The notes beneath the pieces were generated by a model that saw only the letters and a program-made list of their open reading frames with translations, ran no database searches and was not told the origin of the DNA. This document shows, in pieces, positions 34,301 through 41,849 of a DNA stretch of 64,000 bases (position 1 is its first letter; every line of letters starts with the position of its first letter). The stretch is from Saccharothrix tamanrassetensis. GTDB taxonomy: Bacteria > Actinomycetota > Actinomycetes > Mycobacteriales > Pseudonocardiaceae. The DNA is taken from contig NZ_JACHJN010000010.1 of the NCBI RefSeq assembly GCF_014203665.1, forward strand, positions 248,001 to 312,000, in the 5' to 3' direction. The translations under genes and the position numbers were made by a program.

Positions 34301-34555
34301 GATCCGCGTGCCGTCCGGCGAGTAGGCGGGGTCGCTCTCGTGCGGATCGTCGCCCCGCGTCACGGCCCGCTGGTCGCCGCCGCGCGAGTCGGTGCTCCAG
34401 ATGTCGCCGGGCCCGCCCCGGCTCGCCCCGATCCGGTACGGCTCCAGCGGTTCCGCCTGCGCCTCGGCCGTCGACGGCCGGTCGGCGAGCAGCAGTCCGC
34501 CCAGCAGCACGCCGACCACCGCCACCGCGGTCGCCCGGCCCGTCCGTCCGCTCAC
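31304..34555 (-). CDS. Secreted beta-propeller/VWA/DUF11 protein in eCIS locus
   Basis: A 1083-residue exported protein. Signal peptide at about 1-33 (VAVVGVLLGGLLLA, then AEAQA). Residues about 40-210 hold TolB/PD40 propeller blades (AYSPDGTRIAW, SWSPDGTRLAV, AWSPDGDTIAF). A von Willebrand A domain interrupts at about 220-420 with the MIDAS motif DTTGSMG. After HYR-like beta domains a second set of blades (WSPDGNRLVF, WSPDGALIAF) appears around 640-740, then DUF11-type repeats to the end. GTG at 34555 is used. As the last gene of the structural run it may be a surface receptor or adhesion factor; this is inferred. Confidence 0.8.
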   Translation of the reverse strand: MSGRTGRATAVAVVGVLLGGLLLADRPSTAEAQAEPLEPYRIGASRGGPGDIWSTDSRGGDQRAVTRGDDPHESDPAYSPDGTRIAWTEYPGAEEPTRVWVANADGSDARRLSTREGESEPSWSPDGTRLAVTDGDSIGIVRASDGVLLSTIPRPDHLRSQDSTPAWSPDGDTIAFSRDSQGLDTPLVTPRSVGASTPLGGSFTTSATLRTPAVPRLPEIMFLLDTTGSMGTALANFKLQIPEVMKAITARDPGARFGLASYKDTPDGDLRYELVENLTTPDRIEEVLADKDKLIASGGGGSVEEDWFNALHRIARDLDTSTDHAAHKVFRTPGASRIVVLAGDASSKKAGDACDPPPGTYPPGRIPPTCPPPYWSLDEIKYDLTGTYPPVSEPRGIKLVAVPILGGGDGLDEYGQAGQLVEHTGGKLVEQGAKPEEIAAAIDGGIKSLPVTVTPVASCPEGVSVTFTPPTTTVSGDTEVTFQETVRLDPPGPRVGAVGDVSGCTVRFLFDGREPTDRREQTIRVTEAAAGLPTVVVNGAAVPSPQGVPVPVTFTATATAVTGAPLTPVCDATSGALFPVGITTVTCTASSLGRTGRASSTVAVFTPENVPYRDLWLATVEGGPVVQTDLSVRFARGCGRADAHPDWSPDGNRLVFRHEDGLCLADADGTNATVLVPPGTDADEPAWSPDGALIAFSRSAVDDGPRRIFTVPPGGGTPRQLVSFGDLDARSPTFQRLSDLVVTGSVVPGRIAFGGSTTARFLVTNTGHTLTPQAATVTLTVPPGLRVDSLTTTVGSCDAATARCSLGRIPPRTRAEIRLTATGTTAGNQVVRAETGPDVNPADNRAEVTITVDEEIKPPVTPGSLSLAVAVLPTESFVGGDDITVVYKMRNGAGTPMTDVRVVTSLPPQLPAPTAVSPGCAADGTVCRIGALQPLQEAEVRITLPAKAAVDTTAGGSVLGTGLDDDAADNTAVGKVVVRQPRITVEPLVGPTGFVPRVTGSGFPPGGTVKLTWTLGISAEPGTAPVRADGTIDAQVLVFENDLIGPRELAATAVAGPGFGAVRSNPFLVVPRTLQPPDFAARG

Positions 34556-34562
34556 CGCTGCC

Positions 34563-35657
34563 TCATTCCACCGTGAAGAACTCGATCTCCGAGATGGCGA
34601 CCTCGTTGCCCTGCAAAGACCTGTGCAGGGACTTGACGAACACCTCCACCGACTCCGCGCCCGCGCTGTTCTCGATCTCCACGGTCTGCGGGTCCGGGTC
34701 GTCGGCGAGCGTCAGGTCGTACGTGCGGCCGGTCGAATACACCAGGTGCACCTTCTCCGGCCGGTGCGCGGTCTGGAACCGGTCGCCGATGCCGACCTGG
34801 AAGATGGCCCGCTCCAACTCCACCTGGCCGTCGAACTCCAACACCAGCGTGGGCAGTTCCGGTTCGACCGGCGCGGCCCAGTAGGTGTTCCTGGCGTTGT
34901 CGGCGGCCAAGGCCGCCTCGTGGCCGGGACTCTCCGCGGTCGCCGTGATCCCGGTCGGCCGCACCGGCCTGGGGTCCTTGGAGAACCAGTCCTCGACGTC
35001 CCGCGCCGCCGACGTGGCCTGGTTGTTCACCGCCTGCCGGAACGGGCCGACCAGGCCGTAGAGGCCAACGCCCGCCAGCAGCAGGACGGCCAGCGCCCAG
35101 CGGACCACCCGGCCGACCACCTTGCCCGGCCCGCCGCGCCTGCGGCGCCGGGTGCCCGCCTTCGCCGGTTCCCGGCGGGGGAGGAACCTGCGCCACCACT
35201 TCTCCGGGACGACCCGCGCCTCCACCAGCCCGGTGCCGCAGCGGGCGCAGAACTTGCGGGTGGGTGGGTTCGCCTCGCCGCACTGGCCGCAGATCAGGTC
35301 CCCGGGCTGCGGGACGCGGCGTTCGGTCAGCCGGGGCCGGTGGCCGGGCGGGGCCTGCCGTTCGTCGGTCGGCCGCATCGCACCCGGTTGCTGCGGTCGC
35401 GGCTGCTGCGCCTGGGGCTGTTGTGCGTGGAGCTGTTGTGCGTGGGGCTGTTGTGCGTGGGGCTGTTGTGCGTGGGGCTGCTGTGCCGGAGGCGGTTGAC
35501 CTTGCGCAGCCTGACCCGGCCACCCCGGCGGGCCCTGGGCGGCTCCGGGCACCGGCTGCGCGGCCGGTTTCGGTTCCCATTCCAGGTAGGTGCCGCACGA
35601 GCCGCAGAACTCGGCGCCATCGGCGTTGCGCTCGCCGCACTGCGCGCAGACGATCAT
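34563..35657 (-). CDS. Double zinc-ribbon membrane protein with discoidin-like domain
   Basis: A 364-residue protein. Two zinc ribbons, CAQCGERNADGAEFCGSCG (about 4-22) and CGQCGEANPPTRKFCARCG (about 124-142), flank a Gln/His/Pro tract with repeated HAQQP units. A membrane helix follows (WALAVLLLAGVGLYGLVG, about 188-205) and a C-terminal discoidin-like or NADase-type glycan-binding domain (ATAESPGHEAALAADNARNT to the end). The ribbons face the cytoplasm and the sugar-binding domain faces out. Its ATG overlaps the stop of the tail protein gene, tying it to the baseplate operon. It may link the particle to the envelope. Confidence 0.82.
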   Translation of the reverse strand: MIVCAQCGERNADGAEFCGSCGTYLEWEPKPAAQPVPGAAQGPPGWPGQAAQGQPPPAQQPHAQQPHAQQPHAQQLHAQQPQAQQPRPQQPGAMRPTDERQAPPGHRPRLTERRVPQPGDLICGQCGEANPPTRKFCARCGTGLVEARVVPEKWWRRFLPRREPAKAGTRRRRRGGPGKVVGRVVRWALAVLLLAGVGLYGLVGPFRQAVNNQATSAARDVEDWFSKDPRPVRPTGITATAESPGHEAALAADNARNTYWAAPVEPELPTLVLEFDGQVELERAIFQVGIGDRFQTAHRPEKVHLVYSTGRTYDLTLADDPDPQTVEIENSAGAESVEVFVKSLHRSLQGNEVAISEIEFFTVE

Positions 35658-36193
35658 GATCCCCCAACCTCCAGTTCCACCGAGACGTGCGCGGGCACGG
35701 CGTCGGCGATCGCGGCGGCCAGCCGCACCCTGTCCACTGTGGACGGGTCGGCGACCCCCACCCGGACGGTGACCCGCGCCGGCCCGGCGTCCGGCAGCGG
35801 CACGCCCGGCCGTTCGGTGGACGTGCAGCCGCCGCTGTCGAACACCTCCACCCGGCCGCCGGTCAACAGGCTCACGTGCTCCACCAGGCCGCGCCGGGTG
35901 CCGCGCCGGCGGTGCAGCCGCACGGCCGTCGCCACCAGCAGCCGGCGGTGCTCGGGCGACCAGCCCTCGCCGACGTCCAGCGCCACCCAGTGCGACAGCC
36001 AGTCCAGGAAGTCCTCCGGCGCGACCCGCGGGTCCAGGTAGCCCGCGAACCCGTCCAGCGCGGTGAACACCGGGGCCAGCACCTCGTCCAGCGCGGTGAG
36101 GAACCGCTGGGTGAACCGGTCTTCCAGGTACACCGCCGGCAGCCGCTCCGCCAGCGGGTGCGGAGTGGGCAGGGTCGGTCCGCCGATCCTCAT
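35654..36193 (-). CDS. eCIS baseplate tail protein (phage gpI/Afp12-like)
   Basis: A 179-residue protein matching the phage tail protein I family found in eCIS baseplates. It reads LAERLPAVYLEDRFTQRFLTAL, then FTALDGFAGYLDPRVAPEDFLDWLSHWVAL and RRRGTRRGLVEHVSLLTGG. In tailed particles this protein forms part of the baseplate wedge. It overlaps both neighbours through ATGA. Function is known for the family; the exact Afp number is an estimate from gene order. Confidence 0.85.
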   Translation of the reverse strand: MRIGGPTLPTPHPLAERLPAVYLEDRFTQRFLTALDEVLAPVFTALDGFAGYLDPRVAPEDFLDWLSHWVALDVGEGWSPEHRRLLVATAVRLHRRRGTRRGLVEHVSLLTGGRVEVFDSGGCTSTERPGVPLPDAGPARVTVRVGVADPSTVDRVRLAAAIADAVPAHVSVELEVGGS

Positions 36194-38130
36194 CGCGCCA
36201 CCCGCACCTGGTGGCCGTAGGAGAACGCCAGCCCGTTCGGCGGCAGGTCCAGCCGCGCCACCGCGTTGCCGCGCTCGCCGGTCACCGGGTTCGCGCCGAA
36301 CAGCTTGATCTCCTCCACCAGCTCGACGCCGGAGAGCCGTTGCAGCACCGCGAAGACCTCGCCGGACTGCACGGGACGGCCGAACGGCCAGCCGTCCCCG
36401 TCCGGGCCGCCGCTGATCGGGTTGAAGTAGTCGTACAGCGCCTGGACGGACCGCGTGCGCAACACGTCCTCCGGTGTGCCGGCACGGGCCAGGAGCTGCG
36501 CGACGACCGTGACGCCCTGGTAGAACGGTGGTTCCACGGACACCCGCGCGCCGACGCACCTGCGTTCGTCCAGGAACCGCTCGATCCGCTGACGCGCCTC
36601 CGCACTCGGTTGCAGAGCACCGAAGTCCGATTCCTCGTTGGCGGCGACCGCCGGGACCACGAGCACCCGCACGGCGGGTGAGCCCGGCCCGGCGGGTACG
36701 CACCGCACCCGGGCGATCTCCGGCGCGGCCTCGCGGGTGAGCAGTTCGTAGTCCTCGGCGGTGACCGCGCGGTCACGGGTGCGCAGCACCAGCGGCCCGC
36801 GCAGCGCCGCGTCCTTCACCGACTCCCCCGCCACCCCACCGCTCGCGGGCTCGCGGTTCGTCACCGAGCTGACGAACGGCACCGGGTCGCGCTGCACCTG
36901 GAGCAGACCGCGCGCGACGTTGCCGCGCAGCCCGCCGCCGGTCCGGTACTCCGGCACCCGGATGGCGGCCGACTTCCCCGGCACCGCACCGTAGTTGCGC
37001 ACGCTGCCGTCGGGTTGGCGGATCGCCGGGCCGAAGATCACCTCACCGCCGACGCGGTCCAGTACCACGTGCCGGTCCTGCGGGCCGGACTCGGCGAACG
37101 TCCGCACCTCGGTCCACCGCTCCCAACCGTCCGGCGTGGCCACCTCGACCACCAACGTGCCGTCGTCCACCACGACGGGCGTCCGGGTCAGCGCGAACCG
37201 TTGCCCCGGAACGCCTTCCGACACACCGATGGTCTCGCCCCGCACGATGTCGGCGTGCGTGGCGTCCGTCGTGCCGCCGATGGTCGCGGCGGACGCGGAC
37301 AGCAGTTTCGGCGGCTTCTGGTAGAACGGCCGGCCCGGCGCGGGTTCGACGGCTCGGCACCGCAACCAGCCCGCGCGCTGACGGGCGATGACCGAAACGG
37401 CATGCGTGCGGGGGACGTGCACGACGACGTCACCGGCCTTGTTGAAACCACCCGTGGAGTCGCGGTCGACCTCGCACCCGGTCCAGCCACCGCCGTTCCA
37501 CGCCTCCCACACCCACGGCGGGTCGCGCGGGTCGACACCGCGCCCCTCGGCCTGCGCTTCGACGCGGAACAGCACCGCGCAGCCCGGCACCGCGCTCGAC
37601 AGTCCGAACAGGACGGCGTCACCGGGCGCCGGCGGGTCGGCGAAGCACTCCGGGGCCTTGCCGTCCTCGAGTTCGTCGGTGCGGTCGGCGGGCGGGATGT
37701 TCGGGTCGCCGGTCGCGGTCACCAGGTGCGCCAGCGCGCACGGCACGATGGACAGCTCGCGGTCGACGGTGAACACCACCGCGTCCTCGACCTCACTGCG
37801 CTCGGTGGCGACCTGCGCGCCGCTCGGCACCACGACCGGCACCTCGCGCGGGGCGGACAGCCAGAACGTGACCTCCGCGCGGGCGGCGGTGGGAGGGAAC
37901 AGCTTGACCCCGATGAGCTCCAGGAACCGCAGGTAGTGCAGGTCGGGCACGCGGTTGAGCCGGTACAGCAGCTCGTCCACCATGTGCGCGAACGCCTCGA
38001 TCAGCGTCACGCCGGGGTCGGACACGTTGTGGTCCGTCCACTCCGGACAGTGCTGCTGGACCCGGCGCTTGGCCTCGTCCACCAGGTCCTGGAAGCGGCG
38101 GTCGTCCAGGTTCGGTGCGGGCAGCGACAT
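36190..38130 (-). CDS. eCIS baseplate J-like protein (Afp11-like)
   Basis: A 646-residue baseplate assembly protein. It begins LPAPNLDDRRFQDLVDEAKRRV and has DHNVSDPGVTLIEAFAHMVDELLYRLNRVP (about 34-63), a signature of the putative baseplate assembly family, then a J-like core (LRTRDRAVTAEDYELLTREAAPEIARVRC) and FYQGVTVVAQLLARAG near the C-terminus. It should form the wedge ring around the spike. ATG at 38130 shares a base with the gp25 stop (TGATG). Confidence 0.93.
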   Translation of the reverse strand: MSLPAPNLDDRRFQDLVDEAKRRVQQHCPEWTDHNVSDPGVTLIEAFAHMVDELLYRLNRVPDLHYLRFLELIGVKLFPPTAARAEVTFWLSAPREVPVVVPSGAQVATERSEVEDAVVFTVDRELSIVPCALAHLVTATGDPNIPPADRTDELEDGKAPECFADPPAPGDAVLFGLSSAVPGCAVLFRVEAQAEGRGVDPRDPPWVWEAWNGGGWTGCEVDRDSTGGFNKAGDVVVHVPRTHAVSVIARQRAGWLRCRAVEPAPGRPFYQKPPKLLSASAATIGGTTDATHADIVRGETIGVSEGVPGQRFALTRTPVVVDDGTLVVEVATPDGWERWTEVRTFAESGPQDRHVVLDRVGGEVIFGPAIRQPDGSVRNYGAVPGKSAAIRVPEYRTGGGLRGNVARGLLQVQRDPVPFVSSVTNREPASGGVAGESVKDAALRGPLVLRTRDRAVTAEDYELLTREAAPEIARVRCVPAGPGSPAVRVLVVPAVAANEESDFGALQPSAEARQRIERFLDERRCVGARVSVEPPFYQGVTVVAQLLARAGTPEDVLRTRSVQALYDYFNPISGGPDGDGWPFGRPVQSGEVFAVLQRLSGVELVEEIKLFGANPVTGERGNAVARLDLPPNGLAFSYGHQVRVAR

Positions 38131-38540
38131 CAGGCGCCCTCCTCGTCGGCCTCGTGCGGCGGGATGACGTAGAAGGGGAACACCAGGTTGCGCGGGTCGT
38201 TCGTGCCGCGCAGCGCGTACCGGATGTCGATGAGCAGCGTGCCCTGGTCGACCTCGTCGAACCCGACCGAGACGTCCGCCAGGGTGATCCGGGGTTCCCA
38301 CCGCTCCAGGGAGAGCCTGACCTCGTAGGCGATCCGGCCCGCCGTGGCGGCGTCGGCGGGCGCGAACACCAGGTCGTGGATGGCGCAGCCGAACTCCGGC
38401 CGCATCGGGCGCTCGCCCGGCGCGGTGGCCAGGATCAGCCGGATGCTCTCCACGACCTCCCGCTCGCCGCCGACCAGCGCCACCGAGCCGGTGGCGTCGG
38501 TGTGGACCGGGAAAGCCAGGCCCCGTCCGACGAAGTCCAC
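38130..38540 (-). CDS. eCIS baseplate wedge protein (gp25/Afp9-like)
   Basis: A 136-residue GPW/gp25 family protein: GRGLAFPVHTDATGSVALVGG, ESIRLILATAPGERPMRPEFGCAIHDLVF and VSVGFDEVDQGTLLIDIRYALRGTN. gp25 proteins nucleate sheath assembly at the baseplate. The conserved E-P-R style triad region is present in PGERPMRPEFG. GTG start at 38540. Neighbours are PAAR and baseplate J, the usual eCIS order. Confidence 0.93.
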   Translation of the reverse strand: MDFVGRGLAFPVHTDATGSVALVGGEREVVESIRLILATAPGERPMRPEFGCAIHDLVFAPADAATAGRIAYEVRLSLERWEPRITLADVSVGFDEVDQGTLLIDIRYALRGTNDPRNLVFPFYVIPPHEADEEGA

Positions 38541-38541
38541 G

Positions 38542-38823
38542 TCACCCTCCGATCGTGACGGTCGGGCAGCCCAGGACGATCGGCGCGCCGCACGCGGACA
38601 GGTCGCCCATCCGCGCCGCGGGACGCCCGCCGATCAGCACCGTCGGGCAGCCGGGCGGGATCAGCGCGGTCGGCGGGTGCGGTGGCAGACCCGGGAAGGA
38701 GCAGATGTGCGGGTTGCCCACGACGGCGGCGGGCATCCCGCCGACGAGCACCGTCGGCACGCCCGGTGGCCCGACCACGCCGGGATGCCCGGTGGGATCG
38801 CCCACCCTGGCCGCTGGCGGCAT
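38542..38823 (-). CDS. PAAR-domain spike tip protein (Afp10-like)
   Basis: A 93-residue PAAR protein made of short repeats: PAARVGDPTGHPG, VLVGGMPAAVVGNPHICSF, HPPTALIPPGCPTVLIGGRP and GDLSACGAPIVLGCPTVTIGG. Two His and three or four Cys could bind the tip metal ion. It caps the VgrG spike. Located between VgrG and gp25 with 12 and 1 base gaps. Confidence 0.94.
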   Translation of the reverse strand: MPPAARVGDPTGHPGVVGPPGVPTVLVGGMPAAVVGNPHICSFPGLPPHPPTALIPPGCPTVLIGGRPAARMGDLSACGAPIVLGCPTVTIGG

Positions 38824-38835
38824 GTCCGCCTCCCC

Positions 38836-40653
38836 TCAGTTGATCTTGACCAGGCTGCCGCGCACGGTGAGCACACCGCTCGCGGTGACCTCGGTCTGTC
38901 CTTGGCCGGCAACGGAGACCGTGGCGCCTTCGACCTTCACGCCCGCCGTGCCGTTCATCCTGAGCCGCGCGCCCGCCTCGACCTCGAAGTCGGTCTGGGC
39001 CTGCGCGGTGATCTTCTGCCCCTTGAGCTCCAGCGGTCCGGTGCCGGAGTCGATGGTGATCCCGTTCTGCGCCTTGACCACCACGGCCTTGCCGCTGGTC
39101 ACCTCGACGACCTGTGCCTTCTGGTCGAGCTTGACCACGAACTTGCCGTCGCCGCTGGAGATCAGGATCCCCTCGTCCTCCACGAACTCGACCTTGTGCC
39201 CCTTCCGGGACACGAACCCGCGCGTGGTCACCTCGCCGGTGTTGCCGTCCACCGGCTTCCTGGTCAGCTTCGGCGGGGCGTCCTTGCCGTTGTGCAGCCC
39301 GCCGAGCACGTAGGCCGCGTCGAAGTCGCCGTGCTCGAAACCCACCAGCACCTCGTCGCCGACTTCGGGCAGCACCAGCGAACCCCGATTCGCGCCGGCC
39401 CCGGTGTGCACGGTGCGCGCCCACCCGCTGGTGAAGTCGTCGGACAGCCACGGGTACCTGACCTTGACCCGACCGAGCTCGGCCGGATCCCTGATGTCGG
39501 TGACCTGGGCGGGCACCAGGCCGGAGCGCCCTCCGCTACCGCCACCGCCGTGGGCCAGACCGTAGAGCGAGCGCTCCTGCCGTCCGGACACGGTGAACTC
39601 CGTGGTGTAGCCGACCTGTTCGGCGAACAGGTGACGGGTGCTGGTGAGCGTGTACTTGCCCGCGAACGGGTCGCCGATGTTGGTCAGCGCCACGGCCGTG
39701 CCCGCGCGCAGCTCGGGGTTGCCGCGCGCGACCCCGGCCAGTTCCGCGCACGCCCCGCCGAGCTGCGTGCCCAGCGCCGCCGCCACCGCGTTCACCTCGG
39801 CCTGCCCCCGGTACGGCCCGGTGGCCAGGAACGGCGGGCTGCCGAACTTCCCGGCCAGGTCGACCGGGTCGACGCCGCTGATCTTGGTGCCGAGCGTGTT
39901 CGGCGGCTTGACGGCGGTGACCTCCTTCTTGTTCTCGTAGTCCCAGCCGCGCACCTGGACCTCCGGCACCTGTTCGGCGGCGGTGATCGCGGCGCGCAGC
40001 GACAGCAGCGTGCGGTGCACCTCCAGCACCAGCGGGTTGCTCTTGGCCTTGGCCGACTTCTCCGGTGCGCCGGCGGGCCTCTCCGGCAGCCGGAAGTCCA
40101 GCTTCCCGCCCACCACCGCGATCTGCGCGCCGACCGCGCCGGCGAGCCGGGACAGGAACTCCCAGTCGCTGAGGTTGTCCTGGCTGATCTGGGTGTTCGG
40201 CTTGCCGCCGAAGCCCTTCACGTCGTCGACCGCCCCGGTCGGGATGCCCGCCCGCCGCGCGACCTTCCGGACGACGTCGGCGATGGTCATGTTCGGGTAG
40301 GCGGCGGTGCGGCGGCCCCGGAACAGCCGGTGCGCCAGGTCGTAGCCGCGCACTTCGGTGAACGTGCCGCTGCTGTCCAGCTCCACGCCCACGGCGGTGA
40401 CCTCGCCGCTCATCAACGGCCGCGGCCCACCGGGGTCGGACGTCTGCACCTTCAGCGCGACTTCGGCACCGATCCTGAAGCCCCCCTTGGCGAGCACGAC
40501 GTGACCGGGGTCGCGGAAGCGCAGCACGAACACGTCCGGCAGGTTGCGGCTGTCGTCCACGTAGGCGTGCGTCAGCAGCGGTTTGACGTCCTCCGGCAGC
40601 GGGCGGCCCGCCACCTCCACCACGAGGGAGTTCGCGAAGCTCTCATTGGCCAT
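38836..40653 (-). CDS. VgrG-like spike protein (Afp8-like)
   Basis: A 605-residue spike protein. The N-terminal half has gp27-like domains (VFVLRFRDPGHVVLAKGG, FEVRGYDLAHRLFRG-like text and SQDNLSDWEFLSRLAGAVGA). The OB-fold (gp5N) lies around 385-460 (DPAELGRVKVRYPWLSDDFTSGWARTVHTGAG split here by family spacing) with GDEVLVGFEHGDFDAAYVLG. The C-terminal beta-helix needle contains EDEGILISSGDGKFVV and ends GVLTVRGSLVKIN. No extra effector domain is fused. It overlaps the LysM gene by 11 bases. Confidence 0.93.
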   Translation of the reverse strand: MANESFANSLVVEVAGRPLPEDVKPLLTHAYVDDSRNLPDVFVLRFRDPGHVVLAKGGFRIGAEVALKVQTSDPGGPRPLMSGEVTAVGVELDSSGTFTEVRGYDLAHRLFRGRRTAAYPNMTIADVVRKVARRAGIPTGAVDDVKGFGGKPNTQISQDNLSDWEFLSRLAGAVGAQIAVVGGKLDFRLPERPAGAPEKSAKAKSNPLVLEVHRTLLSLRAAITAAEQVPEVQVRGWDYENKKEVTAVKPPNTLGTKISGVDPVDLAGKFGSPPFLATGPYRGQAEVNAVAAALGTQLGGACAELAGVARGNPELRAGTAVALTNIGDPFAGKYTLTSTRHLFAEQVGYTTEFTVSGRQERSLYGLAHGGGGSGGRSGLVPAQVTDIRDPAELGRVKVRYPWLSDDFTSGWARTVHTGAGANRGSLVLPEVGDEVLVGFEHGDFDAAYVLGGLHNGKDAPPKLTRKPVDGNTGEVTTRGFVSRKGHKVEFVEDEGILISSGDGKFVVKLDQKAQVVEVTSGKAVVVKAQNGITIDSGTGPLELKGQKITAQAQTDFEVEAGARLRMNGTAGVKVEGATVSVAGQGQTEVTASGVLTVRGSLVKIN

Positions 40654-41401
40654 CGCGGATCTCCTCCAACGCCGGCACCAACAGCCGCGCACCGGGCCGC
40701 AGCCGCATGGGGTCGTCGATGTCGTTGGCCCGCGCGATCTCCCGCCACAGCTCGGCGTTGCCGTACGCCTTGTACGCCAACGACTGCAACGTGTCCCCGG
40801 CCACCAGCACGTGCGAGTCGCGGGCGGCCAGCGCGCCGGAGGTCGGGTTCTGGCCGCCCTGCTCACCGGAGATCTCCTCCAGGTTGACCGTGCAGACCGC
40901 ACGGACCGGCGTGCCCGCCGGGGTGAACAGGGTGTACTTCGCGCTGACGCTGGAGACGTAGGACGGGAACCCGGTCATGCCGCCCCACTTGAAGATCACC
41001 CACGGCGGCGAGCCCTTGCCGTGCCGGCGGCTGTCCTCGGTGGGCACGCAGCAGGCGAACAGCTGCTCGACCTTCTTCACCACGCTGTCGTCCATCTTCT
41101 CGGTGGCGTCCAGGAAGAGTTCGAGGGCGAGCTTCGACGGGTCCGAGCCCTTGAACTCGGGCGGCCCGCTCTTGGCGTTGTTGGGCTGGCGGCTGCGCTC
41201 CCACTTGGCGTTCTTGGTGAGCGAGAGCTCCTTGGGGTTGAACTGGAAGGTGATCTCGTGCAGCATCCCGCCGGGCTTGGCCGCACCACCGGCTTTCGGC
41301 GGGCTGTGCACGGCGAGCACGGCCTTCTGGAGGTTGCTCGGCGCGGCATGACTGGCGGCCTTGGAAGCACCGGCGGACGTGAAGGTGATCGGGGAGGCCA
41401 C
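40643..41401 (-). CDS. eCIS LysM-type tube-hub protein (Afp7-like)
   Basis: A 252-residue protein of the contractile injection tube/hub family. The first 170 residues contain EITFQFNPKELSLTKNAKWE and SKLALELFLDATEKMDD, then the family's PSYVSSVSAKYTLFTPAGTPVRA. Residues about 195-245 are a LysM-like module (DTLQSLAYKAYGNAELWREI). It joins tube to VgrG spike. GTG at 41401 is used. Confidence 0.9.
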   Translation of the reverse strand: MASPITFTSAGASKAASHAAPSNLQKAVLAVHSPPKAGGAAKPGGMLHEITFQFNPKELSLTKNAKWERSRQPNNAKSGPPEFKGSDPSKLALELFLDATEKMDDSVVKKVEQLFACCVPTEDSRRHGKGSPPWVIFKWGGMTGFPSYVSSVSAKYTLFTPAGTPVRAVCTVNLEEISGEQGGQNPTSGALAARDSHVLVAGDTLQSLAYKAYGNAELWREIARANDIDDPMRLRPGARLLVPALEEIRDGQ

Positions 41402-41405
41402 GTCG

Positions 41406-41837
41406 TCACCTCGCCGACGTCAGGAAGCCGTGGTGGGCGAGTTCGAGGGTCTCGGTGGCGACCTTGGGCGAGTCGGCGGACAGCTGCGGGCCGCTCCACC
41501 GCACCGGCACGACCCCCGACAGCGCCCAACTCGCGATCACCGTGCCCTGCAGCGTGCGCGCCTCGATGACGGCGGTCTTGCGCGAGATCCCGGCCGCCAT
41601 GCCGGCGATCCACCCGATGATCTTGTCGGACTCCTTCGTCACCGGCCGGGACAGCTTGACGTTGGAGTACTTGATCCGGGTCGGCAGCTGCCACACCATG
41701 CCGTTGTTGCCACCCTCTTCCCGCTGCTCGACGGTGAACTCCACACCCAGCCCGTCACAGCTGTTGAACGACCCGAGGCTCTCGTCGTCGATGCGCACCA
41801 CGAAGCACACGGCAACCGCCTCTTCCACCTCAGCCAT
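41406..41837 (-). CDS. eCIS second tube-type protein (Afp5-like)
   Basis: A 143-residue phage tail tube family protein: VCFVVRIDDESLGSFNSCDGLG, then WQLPTRIKYSNVKLSRPVTKESDKI and TLELAHHGFL. It is shorter on identity to the first tube protein at 44604 and probably forms the first tube ring on the baseplate. ATG at 41837 follows GAGAGGA; a TTG two codons earlier is less likely. The gene sits just ahead of the LysM gene, as in other eCIS loci. Confidence 0.88.
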   Translation of the reverse strand: MAEVEEAVAVCFVVRIDDESLGSFNSCDGLGVEFTVEQREEGGNNGMVWQLPTRIKYSNVKLSRPVTKESDKIIGWIAGMAAGISRKTAVIEARTLQGTVIASWALSGVVPVRWSGPQLSADSPKVATETLELAHHGFLTSAR

Positions 41838-41849
41838 CGCCAAGTCCTC

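Noticed and set aside
29708..34576. A very long open frame on the plus strand antisense to the eCIS accessory genes
   Set aside because: High-GC codon bias leaves few stops in the opposite frame. It has no domain, an Arg/His/Gly-rich composition typical of shadows and is fully covered by genes with recognisable domains.
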